Numbered from the stretch's first letter, positions 44,011 to 53,772 are shown. The stretch is 64,000 nt of DNA from JASGCL01 sp965203915 (GCA_965203915.1 OZ241918.1:1116001-1180000); one strand, 5' to 3'. Notes: generated by a model from the sequence alone, not told the origin. A program made the numbers and translations.

Positions 44011-47000
44011 TTAATTTTCCAGAAAAAACTCTATATCTTTAATCTGGTGCAACGACTTGGCTATTTCTTGCTTAATGGTCAAGGACAGCCCCAAATCCAT
44101 AACCACCGTTTTATCGTCCAACTGCAATTCTACTGTAACTTGGCCATGGCCTTTTTCTTGCTGGCTTAGAATATCGCGCAACCGCGGCAGTTGCGATTGC
44201 CCTTCCGCCCCGTCATATAATTTTATTTTTAAAAATTTATAAAGGTCGGCTTTGACAGGTTCATCGCCCATTTTTCTGGCTATGGGATTCTTGCTAAACC
44301 CAGCCTTGGTTGCTTTATCGCTCAACATGTCGCTGGCATGAATTATTTTTCTGATGTTGCGATAATAACGCGACTCATCATTCTTGTCCTTTGTCATTTC
44401 AACTTCAACAAATACTTTTTCATTGGGGAGTAAAAACTTTTTTACTTTCTCGGTTATATCAAAATAATTAATATCTATTTCCCCGCCGCTGTCGGCCAAA
44501 TTCAAAACATAAAAATCCTTGCCCTTCTTGGTTTGCCGCACGCTCAGCTTATTAACCATTGCCAGCACATTAACCTTGCCCGTTACCAATTGTTTCAATT
44601 CGCTGATGGGGGTCAGGGTATAATCCTTCGCCAATCCTTCAAACCCGCGCAACGGATGATAAGCAAAATAAAACCCGAAGGATTCCACTTCTTTCTCCCC
44701 CAATTCTTTTTCATTCCACGGGGCAAAGGTGGTCAAGGGTTGCGCCATGTTTTTTTGAAAATTTTTATCATGCTGGAACAATGACGAAGCACCACCGCTG
44801 ACATCCTCCTCCATGGCTGCTAAGAATTTTAATATCAGCGGAATATTTTCAAATACTTCCCTGCGGTTAGGATGAATATTATCAAATGCCCCTGCCGCCG
44901 CCATGCTCTCCAACATTCTTTTGTTAAAAATGGTGGCCGCGGCCTGGGGTGGGATTGCTTGGAAAAAATCCCACAGGCTGGTCTGCTGTTTGGCAGTGCT
45001 CTCCTCGCCATCGCGCGCCGCCACCAGCGCCTGCACCGCCTTCACCCCGACATTTTTTAATGCCGCCAAGCCGTAGGCAATGGCGGTGGGATTTTTTTCC
45101 TCGTCATATACGACTTCGAACAAAGCATGGGAATGCAACACATCGGGGGGTAAAATATTGATACCCATGGTTTTTGCTTCGCCAACCAATATTGCCAACC
45201 TGTCGGTATCGTGCATGCCAAATGTCATGTTGGCGGCCATGAATTCTATCGGGTAATGGGCTTTAAGATAAGCCGTCTGATAAGCCACCAAGCCATAGGC
45301 CGCCGAATGCGATTTGTTAAAACCATAGCCCGCAAATTTTTCAACCATGTCAAAAATTTTGGTTGCCAAGGCCGCGCTTACCTTATGTTTGTTCATCGCC
45401 CCCTTGATAAAATCTTCCTTCATCACCGCCATTTTTCTTTTATCTTTTTTACCCATGGCTTTACGGAACACGTCAGCATCGCCCGTGGAAAAATCGGCAA
45501 AGACTCGCGCAATTTCTATCACCTGCTCCTGGTAAATGGGCAAGCCATTGGTTTCCGCCAATACCTGATGCAGCGACGGGTGGTCATATTCTATTTTTTC
45601 TTTGCCCGCGCGCCGCGCCAAATAACTGGGGATGAGGTCCATCGGCCCAGGGCGATAAAGCGCCACCGCAGCAATAAGATGTTCCAACCTATCGGGTTGC
45701 ATTTTAAACAACAGGTCGGTTATCCCTTCCGACTCAAATTGAAAAATACCGATGGTATTAGATTTGCAAAATATTTCAAAAGTTTTTTTATCGTCAAGCG
45801 GTATCATATCAAGGTTGATATCAATGCCACGCTGTTCTTTTATTTTTTTGATACAGCGGTTCATGATGCTTAGGGTCGTCAAACCCAGGAAATCAAATTT
45901 CAACAACCCAGCTAATTCTGCCGATTTCATCGAAAATTGGGTCATCAGCAAATTGCTGTCGCTTTTGCTGTCGCGGTATAATGGCACGATCTCTTTTAAC
46001 GGTCGCCCCGCCATCACCACCCCCGCGGCATGGGTTGCGGCGTGGCGATAAAGCCCTTCCAATATTCTTGCCATATCGATAACTTGGCGCGTTACCTCAT
46101 CCCCATCGTATAGTTTTTTAAGGTCGGGCGATTGCTGCAACGCCAAGGTTAATTTTCGTTGGCGTTTTTCTTTTTCCTCTTCGGTTTCATTGCCGTCTTC
46201 GCTCGGCGCGGCGGCATCGAAACGAAATGGTATCAACTTGGCAATATCGTCTATCTTGCCATAGGGGTAACCGAATACCCGACCCACATCACGCACCGCG
46301 GCGCGGGCTTGCAACGAACCAAAGGTAATAATTTGCGCCACATGGGTATCGCCATATTTTTCTTTGACATAATGCAACACTTCATCGCGCCGCTCTTGGC
46401 AAAAATCAATATCAACGTCGGGCATTTCTATACGCCCTGGATTCAAAAACCGTTCAAAAAACAATCCATAGTGAATGGGGTCCAAATTGGTGATGCCCAA
46501 GCTAAAGGCTGTTAATGACCCAGCGGCCGAACCGCGCCCTGGCCCCACGGGAATGCCATGATCCTTGGCATAACGGATGAAGTCGGCGACTATCAAAAAA
46601 TAATCCGAAAATCCCGCGTTTTTAATCACCGATAATTCGTAAGCCAAACGCTCGCGGTAGGTTGGGCGCGCATCATCCGTAATTTTTAGCAATTGTATTT
46701 TTTCTTCCAAACTTCTTTGCGCGACCACCTGCAAAATATCATCGGCCGACCTGTCGCTTAAATCTTTGCCCAAACTTTCGGGGCGAAAAACGGGAATGAT
46801 GGGTTTGGTTTTTTCTAAAATAAAATGGCAACGTTGTGCCACCACGCGGGTTTGCGCTATCGCCTCGGGCAGGTCGGCGAACAATGCCTCCATCGCCGCA
46901 CCCGATTTAAAATAATGTTCGGCGGTTAATTGTGGGCGGTCTTCGTCGTTTATTTTTTTTTGCGCCGCAATACACATCAACGCCGATTGCGCCAAAACCA

Positions 47001-47646
47001 TATCGGGCGTCATGAAGTGATTGTCGTTGGTGGCAATCAAGGGTAACGATTTTTTAAAAGCCATATCAAGCAACGCGTCCTCGCTGGCGCGTTCTATTTC
47101 ATCTTCCCTTATATCATTATGATGACGCTGGAGTTCGACATAACAACGGTTGGGAAATAACCCCGCCAATTTTTCCAAAAATATTTCAGCGACCTGGGTT
47201 TGATGATGATAAATAAATGGCATCAATGCCCCGCTCCGTCCGCCCGTCAAAACAATCAACCCATCGGTGCCATCTTGGTTATGTTGCAAAGCATCGAGTG
47301 GAATAACGAAGTCTTTGCCTGCCTCCTGCCTTTGGTAGGCATCGGACATGGCGCCGATAATTTTTTTATAACCCACCGCCGAACAACAAAAAATAGCAAC
47401 GCGTCCCGCCAACCATTTATCGCCATGTTGAAACCCCACGGCGGTATCAACGCCAATAATCGGCTGGATGCCCTTCTCGATAGCTAGCTGGGAAAATTCC
47501 ATCGCGCCAAAAAAATTATCGCGGTCGGTCAAGCCCAAGGCGGGCATGTTTACATTTTTTGCCGCATTGACCAATTCGTTAAAGCGCAACATGCCCCGCG
47601 ACAAAGAATAGGGCGAAGCATTGCGTAAGTGGATGAAATCAGACAT
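44011..47646 (-). CDS. dnaE: DNA polymerase III alpha subunit
   Basis: A 1211-aa replicative polymerase. It has an N-terminal PHP domain, then the palm with GPGRGSAAGSL and the catalytic aspartates in MPDVDIDFCQERR, fingers, helix-hairpin-helix, and an OB-fold region near the end. It copies both strands within the PolIII core. The PHP domain starts FIHLRNASPYSLSRGML where the usual first metal-binding His of LRxHSxYS is missing (NAS), so PHP metal binding is probably lost. ATG at 47644-47646. A tRNA-Leu lies downstream, and cfa is divergent upstream. Confidence 0.97.
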   Translation of the reverse strand: MSDFIHLRNASPYSLSRGMLRFNELVNAAKNVNMPALGLTDRDNFFGAMEFSQLAIEKGIQPIIGVDTAVGFQHGDKWLAGRVAIFCCSAVGYKKIIGAMSDAYQRQEAGKDFVIPLDALQHNQDGTDGLIVLTGGRSGALMPFIYHHQTQVAEIFLEKLAGLFPNRCYVELQRHHNDIREDEIERASEDALLDMAFKKSLPLIATNDNHFMTPDMVLAQSALMCIAAQKKINDEDRPQLTAEHYFKSGAAMEALFADLPEAIAQTRVVAQRCHFILEKTKPIIPVFRPESLGKDLSDRSADDILQVVAQRSLEEKIQLLKITDDARPTYRERLAYELSVIKNAGFSDYFLIVADFIRYAKDHGIPVGPGRGSAAGSLTAFSLGITNLDPIHYGLFFERFLNPGRIEMPDVDIDFCQERRDEVLHYVKEKYGDTHVAQIITFGSLQARAAVRDVGRVFGYPYGKIDDIAKLIPFRFDAAAPSEDGNETEEEKEKRQRKLTLALQQSPDLKKLYDGDEVTRQVIDMARILEGLYRHAATHAAGVVMAGRPLKEIVPLYRDSKSDSNLLMTQFSMKSAELAGLLKFDFLGLTTLSIMNRCIKKIKEQRGIDINLDMIPLDDKKTFEIFCKSNTIGIFQFESEGITDLLFKMQPDRLEHLIAAVALYRPGPMDLIPSYLARRAGKEKIEYDHPSLHQVLAETNGLPIYQEQVIEIARVFADFSTGDADVFRKAMGKKDKRKMAVMKEDFIKGAMNKHKVSAALATKIFDMVEKFAGYGFNKSHSAAYGLVAYQTAYLKAHYPIEFMAANMTFGMHDTDRLAILVGEAKTMGINILPPDVLHSHALFEVVYDEEKNPTAIAYGLAALKNVGVKAVQALVAARDGEESTAKQQTSLWDFFQAIPPQAAATIFNKRMLESMAAAGAFDNIHPNRREVFENIPLILKFLAAMEEDVSGGASSLFQHDKNFQKNMAQPLTTFAPWNEKELGEKEVESFGFYFAYHPLRGFEGLAKDYTLTPISELKQLVTGKVNVLAMVNKLSVRQTKKGKDFYVLNLADSGGEIDINYFDITEKVKKFLLPNEKVFVEVEMTKDKNDESRYYRNIRKIIHASDMLSDKATKAGFSKNPIARKMGDEPVKADLYKFLKIKLYDGAEGQSQLPRLRDILSQQEKGHGQVTVELQLDDKTVVMDLGLSLTIKQEIAKSLHQIKDIEFFLEN

Positions 47647-47723
47647 GATTTTTTGCTTTTTAAAAAAGGTTTTTGCGCTGTTTAAATTTCTACTGCTTCT
47701 AACCTATAACGATTCTAAAATTA

Positions 47724-47750
47724 TTGACAACCTAAAAAAACAACTATAAT
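47724..47750 (+). promoter_or_regulatory. Sigma-70-type promoter for cfa
   Basis: TTGACA at 47724-47729 and TATAAT at 47745-47750, both matching consensus exactly, with a 15-base spacer (shorter than the optimal 17). The -10 box ends 20 bases before the cfa ATG, so the mRNA leader would be only about 14 bases with no clear ribosome site. Confidence 0.6.
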
Positions 47751-47770
47751 ATGCCAAAAAATATAAAGCC

Positions 47771-48928
47771 ATGGTAAGCAAAAAACTTATAGAAAGATTG
47801 ATGGAATCAGTCGGTAATATAAAAAAGGGGGAGTTAATCATTACACTACCTTCGGGCAGGGATTTGCATATTGGCGGACAAAACCCAGGGCATCGTTCTC
47901 ATATCGTTGTGAAGGATTACCGATTCTTCCCCATGGTAATATTGCAAGAGGATATTGGTTTTACCCGTGCCTACATGGCGGGCTATGTGGAGTGTGACGA
48001 CCTTATCACCTTTGCCCGATTGATGTTTCAAAACATGACCACGCATAACAATTGGCAATTATTACGGCGTATCAGCAGTGTGAAAGAAAAAATAAAATAT
48101 TTTTTTCAACAAAATACCGTCAGCGGTTCGAAAAAAAATATTCCCGCCCATTATGACTTGGGCAACGATTTTTACCAATTATGGTTGGATAAAAATATGA
48201 ACTATTCATCCGCCCTTTATAAAGACCAAAAGGAAGATTTGGTGTCGGCGCAATTGCAAAAAAACCAACGTATCCTGGATGTGTTTGATAAAAAATCTGG
48301 CAGTATTTTAGAAATAGGTTGTGGCTGGGGTGCCTTCGCCGAATTAAGCGTCAACAGCGGCGATTACGATTTTCACGGCATATCGCTGTCGCATCAACAA
48401 TTAGAATATGCCCAAGCGCGCTTACGCAACAAGGCCAATATCGAATATCTTGATTACCGCAACCTTAACCGTAAATATGACCGCATAGCGTCGATAGAAA
48501 TGTTCGAAGCCGTGGGCAAGGGTTTTTGGAATTCTTATTTCCAAGCGGTGAATCATTCGTTGCAGGATAAAGGGCGCGCCGTTATCGCCACCATTTTTAT
48601 TGACGACAAGGCTTATCCAGATTACGAACAATCCACCGACATGATAAGAACATTTATTTTCCCTGGCGGTCATTTACCTTCGCCCAGCAATTTTTTTGCT
48701 AGCGCGAAACAGGCTGGTTTAAAAAAAACCGATGTTTTCCATTATGGTTTGTCCTATGCAAAAACTTTAAAATTGTGGTTGGCCAATTTTGATAAAAAAT
48801 ATAAAGAAATAAAAAAATTAGGCTATCATGATAATTTTATTCGTCTATGGCGTTGTTACCTTGCCTTTTGCTCGGCGGGCTTTGCCGAGGAACGCGTCGG
48901 CGTGATGCAAGTTGCCTTCGAAAAATAA
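47771..48928 (+). CDS. cfa: Cyclopropane-fatty-acyl-phospholipid synthase
   Basis: A 385-aa S-adenosylmethionine-dependent enzyme. An N-terminal lipid-binding domain is followed by HYDLGNDFYQLWLDKNMNYS and the SAM motif ILEIGCGWGAFAEL (about residue 180). Later come SIEMFEAVG (substrate/bicarbonate region) and FIFPGGHLPS. It adds a methylene bridge to unsaturated acyl chains in membrane phospholipids, often in stationary phase or acid stress. A consensus-like promoter with a very short leader lies immediately upstream. Confidence 0.94.
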   Translation: MVSKKLIERLMESVGNIKKGELIITLPSGRDLHIGGQNPGHRSHIVVKDYRFFPMVILQEDIGFTRAYMAGYVECDDLITFARLMFQNMTTHNNWQLLRRISSVKEKIKYFFQQNTVSGSKKNIPAHYDLGNDFYQLWLDKNMNYSSALYKDQKEDLVSAQLQKNQRILDVFDKKSGSILEIGCGWGAFAELSVNSGDYDFHGISLSHQQLEYAQARLRNKANIEYLDYRNLNRKYDRIASIEMFEAVGKGFWNSYFQAVNHSLQDKGRAVIATIFIDDKAYPDYEQSTDMIRTFIFPGGHLPSPSNFFASAKQAGLKKTDVFHYGLSYAKTLKLWLANFDKKYKEIKKLGYHDNFIRLWRCYLAFCSAGFAEERVGVMQVAFEK

Positions 48929-49075
48929 ATTGAAAAATAAATATACCGCTTGCCTTTTTTGTTAAAAGCAAGATTTTGTGATACAATATGTCATTAACCA
49001 AGGTTGGCCAAAATTTTGAATAGGAGCTATTCAACCTGCCATCAGGGTTTATCGCCAGCCAAGATTAATCAAACC

Positions 49076-50617
49076 ATGTTATCCAAAAAATCACATCCAA
49101 CATCAACGCGGCACAGCGAGAGTCTCTCTCTGAACCTTGACGATATCTATGGAGAGCTTCCCCCAGCATTCTATACCAAAATGCCCGCCGAAGGGTTTGC
49201 CAAATCACCCAGGCTGGTTGCATTTAACCCCGCGGTGGCGCGGCTGATTGATTTGCCGCCTGACGCCGAGTCTAACCCCGATGTTGTGCAATATTTTTCT
49301 GGCAACAAAACCTTGCCTGGCGCGCACCCCCTGGCCATGGTTTACGCGGGGCACCAATTTGGTGTTTGGGTGCCGCAACTAGGCGACGGCCGAGCCTTGC
49401 TTATCGCGCAAATAAAAAATAAAGACAGCCAGCGGTTTGATATTCAATTAAAGGGTTCGGGCAAAACCCCCTATTCACGATTTGCCGATGGTCGCGCCGT
49501 GTTGCGTTCCACGATTCGTGAATATTTGGGTAGCGAAATGATGGCGGGGTTAAAAATTCCCACCAGCCGCGCGCTGTGCATGATTGAAACGGGCGAGCAG
49601 GTAAGGCGCGAGCGGTGGGAGCCAGGGGCGATATTAACCCGCCTTGCCACCAGCCATATTCGGTTTGGTCATGTTGAATATTTTTGCCACAGCGAACAAA
49701 CCCCCATGGTTAAGGTTCTGCTTGACCATGTTTTGGATAATTATTTGCCGCAATGTAAAAATAATAAACAACCTTATCACCAACTTTTGTCTTGGGTGGT
49801 TGATAAAACGGCTTTGCTTTTGGCGCAATGGCAAGCGGTCGGGTTTTGCCACGGGGTTATGAACACCGACAATATGTCGTTGCTGGGCGAAACATTAGAT
49901 TATGGCCCCTTTGGTTTTTTAGAAGAATATAACCCCCATCATGTTTGCAATCACAGCGATGAACAGGGTCGGTATAGTTTTGCCAACCAACCGCGCATAG
50001 CCTGGTGGAACCTCTATGCCCTGGCCATGGCCATGAAATCATTGGTGAGCGAGGAGGATGCCGAAGCGTTGGTGAAACCATTTGGCACGCAATTCGAAAA
50101 TTATTTTTATGACATCATGAGTCAAAAATTGGGGTTGGATAAAAACACAGCAAGCGACCAAAGTTCTACTCACCAAATTATCCATGATTGGTTGGCGTTG
50201 TTAGAAAAAACCAAAAGCGATTACACCCTAAGTTTCGTCACATTGGGCGGCGATATGAAAGAGGTTGAAAAAAATAATTTGTTCTTAAGCAACGAAGGCA
50301 AGGTATTTCTACAGCATTACAAAAAAATCCTGGGCGACAAACCCGACGCCGCGCGCCGCACCCAAATGGCAAAACATAACCCATTGTTTGTATTACGAAA
50401 TTGGGTGGCGCAGGTAGCCATAGAAAAAGCCAGCCAAGGTGATTACAAACCCTTGAACGAATTATTACAGTTTTGTCAGCAACCATTCGAAGCCAGCGGA
50501 CAATTTTCATTTCAAAAAAACCACCCATATCAACCCGTAAAAATGATTGCGGGGCATAATATCTGCGCCGCCGCGCCAGCCGATTATCAACATCTGAATG
50601 TTTCTTGCTCTTCCTAA
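49076..50617 (+). CDS. selO: Protein adenylyltransferase SelO (YdiU family)
   Basis: About 513 residues counted from ATG 49076. An in-frame TTG at 49004 would add 24 residues with no resemblance to the family. Family blocks are VYAGHQFGVWVPQLGDGRALL, IQLKGSGKTPYSRFADGRAVLR, STIREYLGSEMMAGLKIPTS, and the pseudokinase-type active site HGVMNTDNMSLLGETLDYGPFGFLE. SelO transfers AMP from ATP to Ser, Thr or Tyr of proteins and affects redox balance. The length is typical. It converges with ymdB 33 bases on. Confidence 0.92.
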   Translation: MLSKKSHPTSTRHSESLSLNLDDIYGELPPAFYTKMPAEGFAKSPRLVAFNPAVARLIDLPPDAESNPDVVQYFSGNKTLPGAHPLAMVYAGHQFGVWVPQLGDGRALLIAQIKNKDSQRFDIQLKGSGKTPYSRFADGRAVLRSTIREYLGSEMMAGLKIPTSRALCMIETGEQVRRERWEPGAILTRLATSHIRFGHVEYFCHSEQTPMVKVLLDHVLDNYLPQCKNNKQPYHQLLSWVVDKTALLLAQWQAVGFCHGVMNTDNMSLLGETLDYGPFGFLEEYNPHHVCNHSDEQGRYSFANQPRIAWWNLYALAMAMKSLVSEEDAEALVKPFGTQFENYFYDIMSQKLGLDKNTASDQSSTHQIIHDWLALLEKTKSDYTLSFVTLGGDMKEVEKNNLFLSNEGKVFLQHYKKILGDKPDAARRTQMAKHNPLFVLRNWVAQVAIEKASQGDYKPLNELLQFCQQPFEASGQFSFQKNHPYQPVKMIAGHNICAAAPADYQHLNVSCSS

Positions 50618-50650
50618 AGCCAGAATTTTATAACCTGCCTTAAATCGGCT

Positions 50651-51493
50651 TTAACGCGAATCCAAATACCCGCCTATTTTTATCGGCGATATTGTTGTTG
50701 CCAAACCAGTTTTTTCATCGGTGTCAACCAACACCCCGCACACCGTAGCAACCCCCGACGCTGGTTCCAGCCGTGGCAGGGGATATTCTTTTAAAAAACG
50801 TTTTAAAACCTTGCTTTTTTCCATGCCGATGACCGAATCGTAACAACCGCACATGCCTGCATCGGTTTGATAGGCCGTGCCGCCCTCTAACACCCGTGCA
50901 TCGGCCGTGGGCACATGGGTGTGGGTTCCCACCACCAGCGACGCCCTGCCGTCGCAATAATAACCTATTGCTTGTTTTTCCGATGTTGCCTCGGCATGAA
51001 CATCTATCACAATCGCGTCATAACCCTGGCTGATGGGGTTGCCCTGACCAATGACCTTATCCAGCGCAGCAAACGGGTTGTCATAACCGCCCATAAAAAG
51101 TTGCCCCATAACATTGACCACCAAAAATTTCTTACCGCTTGCGGTTTCACCGCTCGCCATACCCTTGCCAATGGCTGCCGCCGAATTATCCTGCGCAACA
51201 TTGCCTTCGGTATTGGCAAAAAAATTAAGCGGCCGAATAAGTCGCGATTGCAAAGAAAAATAATCCAATGATTCGCTGCGGTCAAAGGCATGGTTGCCCG
51301 TGGTGATAACATCGACCCGCAAACGAAACAATTCTTCGGCAACCTCGGGGCTGATGCCAAACCCATGGGTAGCATTTTCGCCATTAACCACAACCAAGTC
51401 GGGTTGGTGTTGTTTGATAAGTTTGGGTAAATGTTCGGCAACGCCCAGGCGTCCTGCCTTTCCCATTACATCGCCCAAGAATAAAATTTTCAT
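50651..51493 (-). CDS. YmdB-family metallophosphoesterase
   Basis: A 280-aa protein of the YmdB/TIGR00282 group. Metal-binding residues are visible in LFLGDVMGKAGR, VVNGENATHGFGI, TTGNHAFDR, DVHAEATSEK and GTHTHVPTAD. Members hydrolyse cyclic nucleotides such as cAMP in some bacteria; the role in this lineage is not established. It starts 8 bases after the 5-FCL gene on the same strand, an arrangement common in alphaproteobacteria. Confidence 0.92.
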   Translation of the reverse strand: MKILFLGDVMGKAGRLGVAEHLPKLIKQHQPDLVVVNGENATHGFGISPEVAEELFRLRVDVITTGNHAFDRSESLDYFSLQSRLIRPLNFFANTEGNVAQDNSAAAIGKGMASGETASGKKFLVVNVMGQLFMGGYDNPFAALDKVIGQGNPISQGYDAIVIDVHAEATSEKQAIGYYCDGRASLVVGTHTHVPTADARVLEGGTAYQTDAGMCGCYDSVIGMEKSKVLKRFLKEYPLPRLEPASGVATVCGVLVDTDEKTGLATTISPIKIGGYLDSR

Positions 51494-51501
51494 GTAGCCT
51501 G

Positions 51502-52110
51502 TTAAGAATAGATTTGCTTTTCCGTCAAGATAAAATTGAGCGATTTATCAAATGGCCCAATCGGCACTTTATCAATTTTTTGTCCATCCCACGCCAGCCC
51601 AATGGTTAGAATATCATTTTTTATTTTTTTTTCTGTCGAAATTTTTTCTATGGTGCGGTCGTAAAATCCACCGCCATAACCCAAACGAAATTTTTCTTTA
51701 TCGAATGCCAACAATGGAACAATCATGATGTCGGGAATGACCTCGGGCTTGTCGGCACTGGGGCTGGATGTGCCAAAGGCTTCGCTGACCAATTTATCGC
51801 CGACATCATAGCTGCGAAATATAAGCGGTGTATTTTTTTTGATAACAACGGGCAAGCAAAATCGCGCGCCCGATTCTTTAAAAAATGGCAGCAATCCCAA
51901 CGGGCTTATTTCGCTGCCCATGGGATAAAACAGCGAAATATTTTTTCCCGACCATGTATTTTTTGCAAATGCTTGCGATAACAATGCTGGTAAATTTTCT
52001 GGCGGGTTGTTAAGCCCGCGTGCCATGCTGGCGCGTTGAGTCATCATCGCTTGGCGTAATTGTTTTTTTACATCGTCAATGCCATCGATTGTTGGGGTAA
52101 TTGTCGCCAT
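51502..52110 (-). CDS. 5-formyltetrahydrofolate cyclo-ligase
   Basis: A 202-aa enzyme with LFYPMGSEISP, FCLPVV and the ATP-binding signature RLGYGGGFYDRTI, as in 5-FCL (MTHFS, YgfA). It converts 5-formyl-THF to 5,10-methenyl-THF with ATP and so recycles a storage folate. ATG at 52108-52110. Upstream on the same strand lies a possible 6S RNA, the arrangement known from many proteobacteria. It is translated just ahead of ymdB. Confidence 0.92.
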   Translation of the reverse strand: MATITPTIDGIDDVKKQLRQAMMTQRASMARGLNNPPENLPALLSQAFAKNTWSGKNISLFYPMGSEISPLGLLPFFKESGARFCLPVVIKKNTPLIFRSYDVGDKLVSEAFGTSSPSADKPEVIPDIMIVPLLAFDKEKFRLGYGGGFYDRTIEKISTEKKIKNDILTIGLAWDGQKIDKVPIGPFDKSLNFILTEKQIYS

Positions 52111-52164
52111 AGAAAAATGAAAAATAATAAAAAGATACTAGCCAATAATGGCATGCAGAAATAA

Positions 52165-52345
52165 ATGGTAAAGCCAGCCTGCCGTTGTCTTTCTTTATTC
52201 AGTCCTCCGTGGCGCCTGATAAACAGGTGGGTGCCATGTGAAAGAAAAATTCGGCGATGGAGCCTTTACAAATGGAGAATTATTGCTAATCCCCCATTGA
52301 CCATTACACTATTTTCCAGCCAGCGACGGCTCCCGTTCGAAGAAC
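52165..52345 (-). ncRNA. ssrS: Possible 6S RNA (ssrS) upstream of 5-FCL
   Basis: The region directly upstream of the 5-FCL gene has no ORF and, on the minus strand, contains GGCACCCACCTG-TTTAT-CAGGCGCC, a hairpin. It is enclosed by TTTCTTT/AAAGAAA pairing (about 52190-52250). GCCGT/ACGGC near the two ends (about 52325-52331 and 52181-52185) could form part of a closing stem. Position and size (about 180 bases) fit 6S RNA, which in proteobacteria usually precedes ygfA. The closing helix I can draw is weak, so the boundaries and the call are tentative. Bases 52346-52460, beyond it, show nothing further. Confidence 0.35.
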
Positions 52346-52466
52346 AACATAGCCCACGAGACAGATAAATCTATGACTAATTGGTCGCACAGCCCAGCCT
52401 TACCATATTCAATTTAGCTCCATTTACGCCCGATAGCAAGGATGATTATTTTTGCTATTTTTAGTA

Positions 52467-52564
52467 GTTCATCTCCGCTTGGGGGAGCAATCGGAACAAG
52501 ATGTGATGAAGGTAAATGATGCCCTAAGTTCTAACATAATCCTCTTGGGGGGAGCAATCGGAAC
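52467..52564 (+). CRISPR. Minimal CRISPR-like unit 1 (2 repeats, 1 spacer)
   Basis: Repeat 52467-52497 (first part diverged) and repeat 52528-52564 share CTTGGGGGAGCAATCGGAAC; the second has one extra G and a full 5' part GTTCTAACATAATC. The sequence between them (52498-52527) is exactly 30 bases and unique. Repeat ends GTTC/GAAC are inverted. A matching unit with the same repeat lies at 54123-54224. A 36-bp repeat with a 30-bp spacer is the usual geometry of type II arrays, but no cas gene is in the window and two repeats are few. Confidence 0.45.
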
Positions 52565-52638
52565 ATGTTTAATCGTCTTTTCTTTTTTTTATATATTATT
52601 TTTATTGCTAAATATAAAAAACTGTTTGCAGGTATCTT

Positions 52639-53772
52639 TTAAAATACCAAGCCAAATCTAGCACCTAATTCAATGCTTAAAGGACCAGCGTTTTGTATTA
52701 TATCATTACCGCTTTTATCATCGTTTATGTATTTTATACTTTTTAATTCGTGAATATATCTTGTATATAATTCAAAGTTATAAATACCGCTATTATATTG
52801 AACAGATAACGTAGGGGCAATTACAATACCAGCATCATCCTTGGCTACAGTCGATGGTTGTTCTATGTTTGCACCTTGCGCGGGTATAGGAGTTGGCGTT
52901 GGCGTTGGCGTTGGCGTTGGCGTTGGCGTTGGCGTTGGCGTTGGCGTTGGCGTTGGCGTTGGCGTTGGCGTTGGCGTTGGGTAGGCTGTTAGTCTAGGGT
53001 CGTTAGCGGTAGTGGGAGTGGGATTGAAATCAATGCCTGCAACTCTGATTTTGCTTACAAAATAAGAGCTGCCATTTCTAGACATTGTAGCATTAAAATC
53101 AACAGCAGCTCCAGCAACTGCTCTTCCTCCTCTATATGCGTTTATTGCATCGCTTAATTTTTGTATGTCTGCTTGAGTGAATACATAATTAGAGTTATCA
53201 TGTCGATTAGTAAAACTAAACGCCGCTCCATCAAGGGCTATAGTTCCATCTGCTCTTACATCCTTTTGTTCTATAACAACAACCATGCTGTTACATGTTC
53301 CAGTGCTTGTATTAGGCGTATTTACAAAACAATATTCTGGGTCATATATACTAATATCAGCAAACCTAAAAAGAGCATTGCCAACACCACTGCTGACATT
53401 GCTTGGTTTGTAAACAACATCGCTCAAAGTAATACCAACGCCAAGTCCTATTTTTACACTCCATTTATCATCTAGGTTTATTTTATAACTCGGTGTGGTC
53501 AGGATAACATTATAGCTCGCTGCCGTTCCATTATTATCTCCCGAGCTGAACCGCATCCATTCGGCATTTATATCCCAATTACTACCTGCATAACCAATTT
53601 GACCACCGTAGGATACTGTTATGTTATTAGGGATGCTAAACTTAAATCCGTTATTAAATGTGAAGTTCGTTTTAAAAGCATTAACCGCCGAAGTGCCAGC
53701 GTTAAAATAAATACCAGCACTAGCCATGGCTGGCAGAGCTAAAATAGTTGTTGTTAATAATATCTTTTTCAT
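52639..53772 (-). CDS. Outer-membrane barrel protein with long Pro-Thr repeat
   Basis: A 377-aa protein with a clear signal peptide (KKILLTTTILALPAMASA, cleavage near residue 19). Beta-barrel strands of alternating aromatic and polar residues follow (GIYFNAGTSAV, ITVSYGGQIGYAG, SYKINLDDKWSVKIGLGVG), and the C-terminus is ELGARFGLVF with terminal Phe. The style resembles porin-like surface antigens of alphaproteobacteria. Residues about 264-294 are Pro-Thr dipeptides encoded by a hexanucleotide repeat, probably an exposed loop. The 5' leader holds 21-bp tandem repeats immediately before the ATG. The gene is flanked on both sides by the same CRISPR-like repeat units. Function unknown; surface antigen or adhesin is likely. 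Confidence 0.7.
   Translation of the reverse strand: MKKILLTTTILALPAMASAGIYFNAGTSAVNAFKTNFTFNNGFKFSIPNNITVSYGGQIGYAGSNWDINAEWMRFSSGDNNGTAASYNVILTTPSYKINLDDKWSVKIGLGVGITLSDVVYKPSNVSSGVGNALFRFADISIYDPEYCFVNTPNTSTGTCNSMVVVIEQKDVRADGTIALDGAAFSFTNRHDNSNYVFTQADIQKLSDAINAYRGGRAVAGAAVDFNATMSRNGSSYFVSKIRVAGIDFNPTPTTANDPRLTAYPTPTPTPTPTPTPTPTPTPTPTPTPTPTPTPIPAQGANIEQPSTVAKDDAGIVIAPTLSVQYNSGIYNFELYTRYIHELKSIKYINDDKSGNDIIQNAGPLSIELGARFGLVF
52892..52980. repeat. GTTGGC hexanucleotide repeat, 14.8 copies
   Basis: An uninterrupted GTTGGC array (89 bases) inside the barrel-protein gene, read on the minus strand as CCAACG = Pro-Thr. Units of six keep the frame, so slippage changes loop length rather than switching the gene off. 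Confidence 0.97.

Noticed and set aside
52452..52661. Plus-strand 69-codon frame with a hydrophobic stretch
   Set aside because: It runs through both copies of CRISPR-like unit 1 and into the end of the barrel-protein gene; the peptide is produced by the repeats and AT-rich DNA, and there is no ribosome site.
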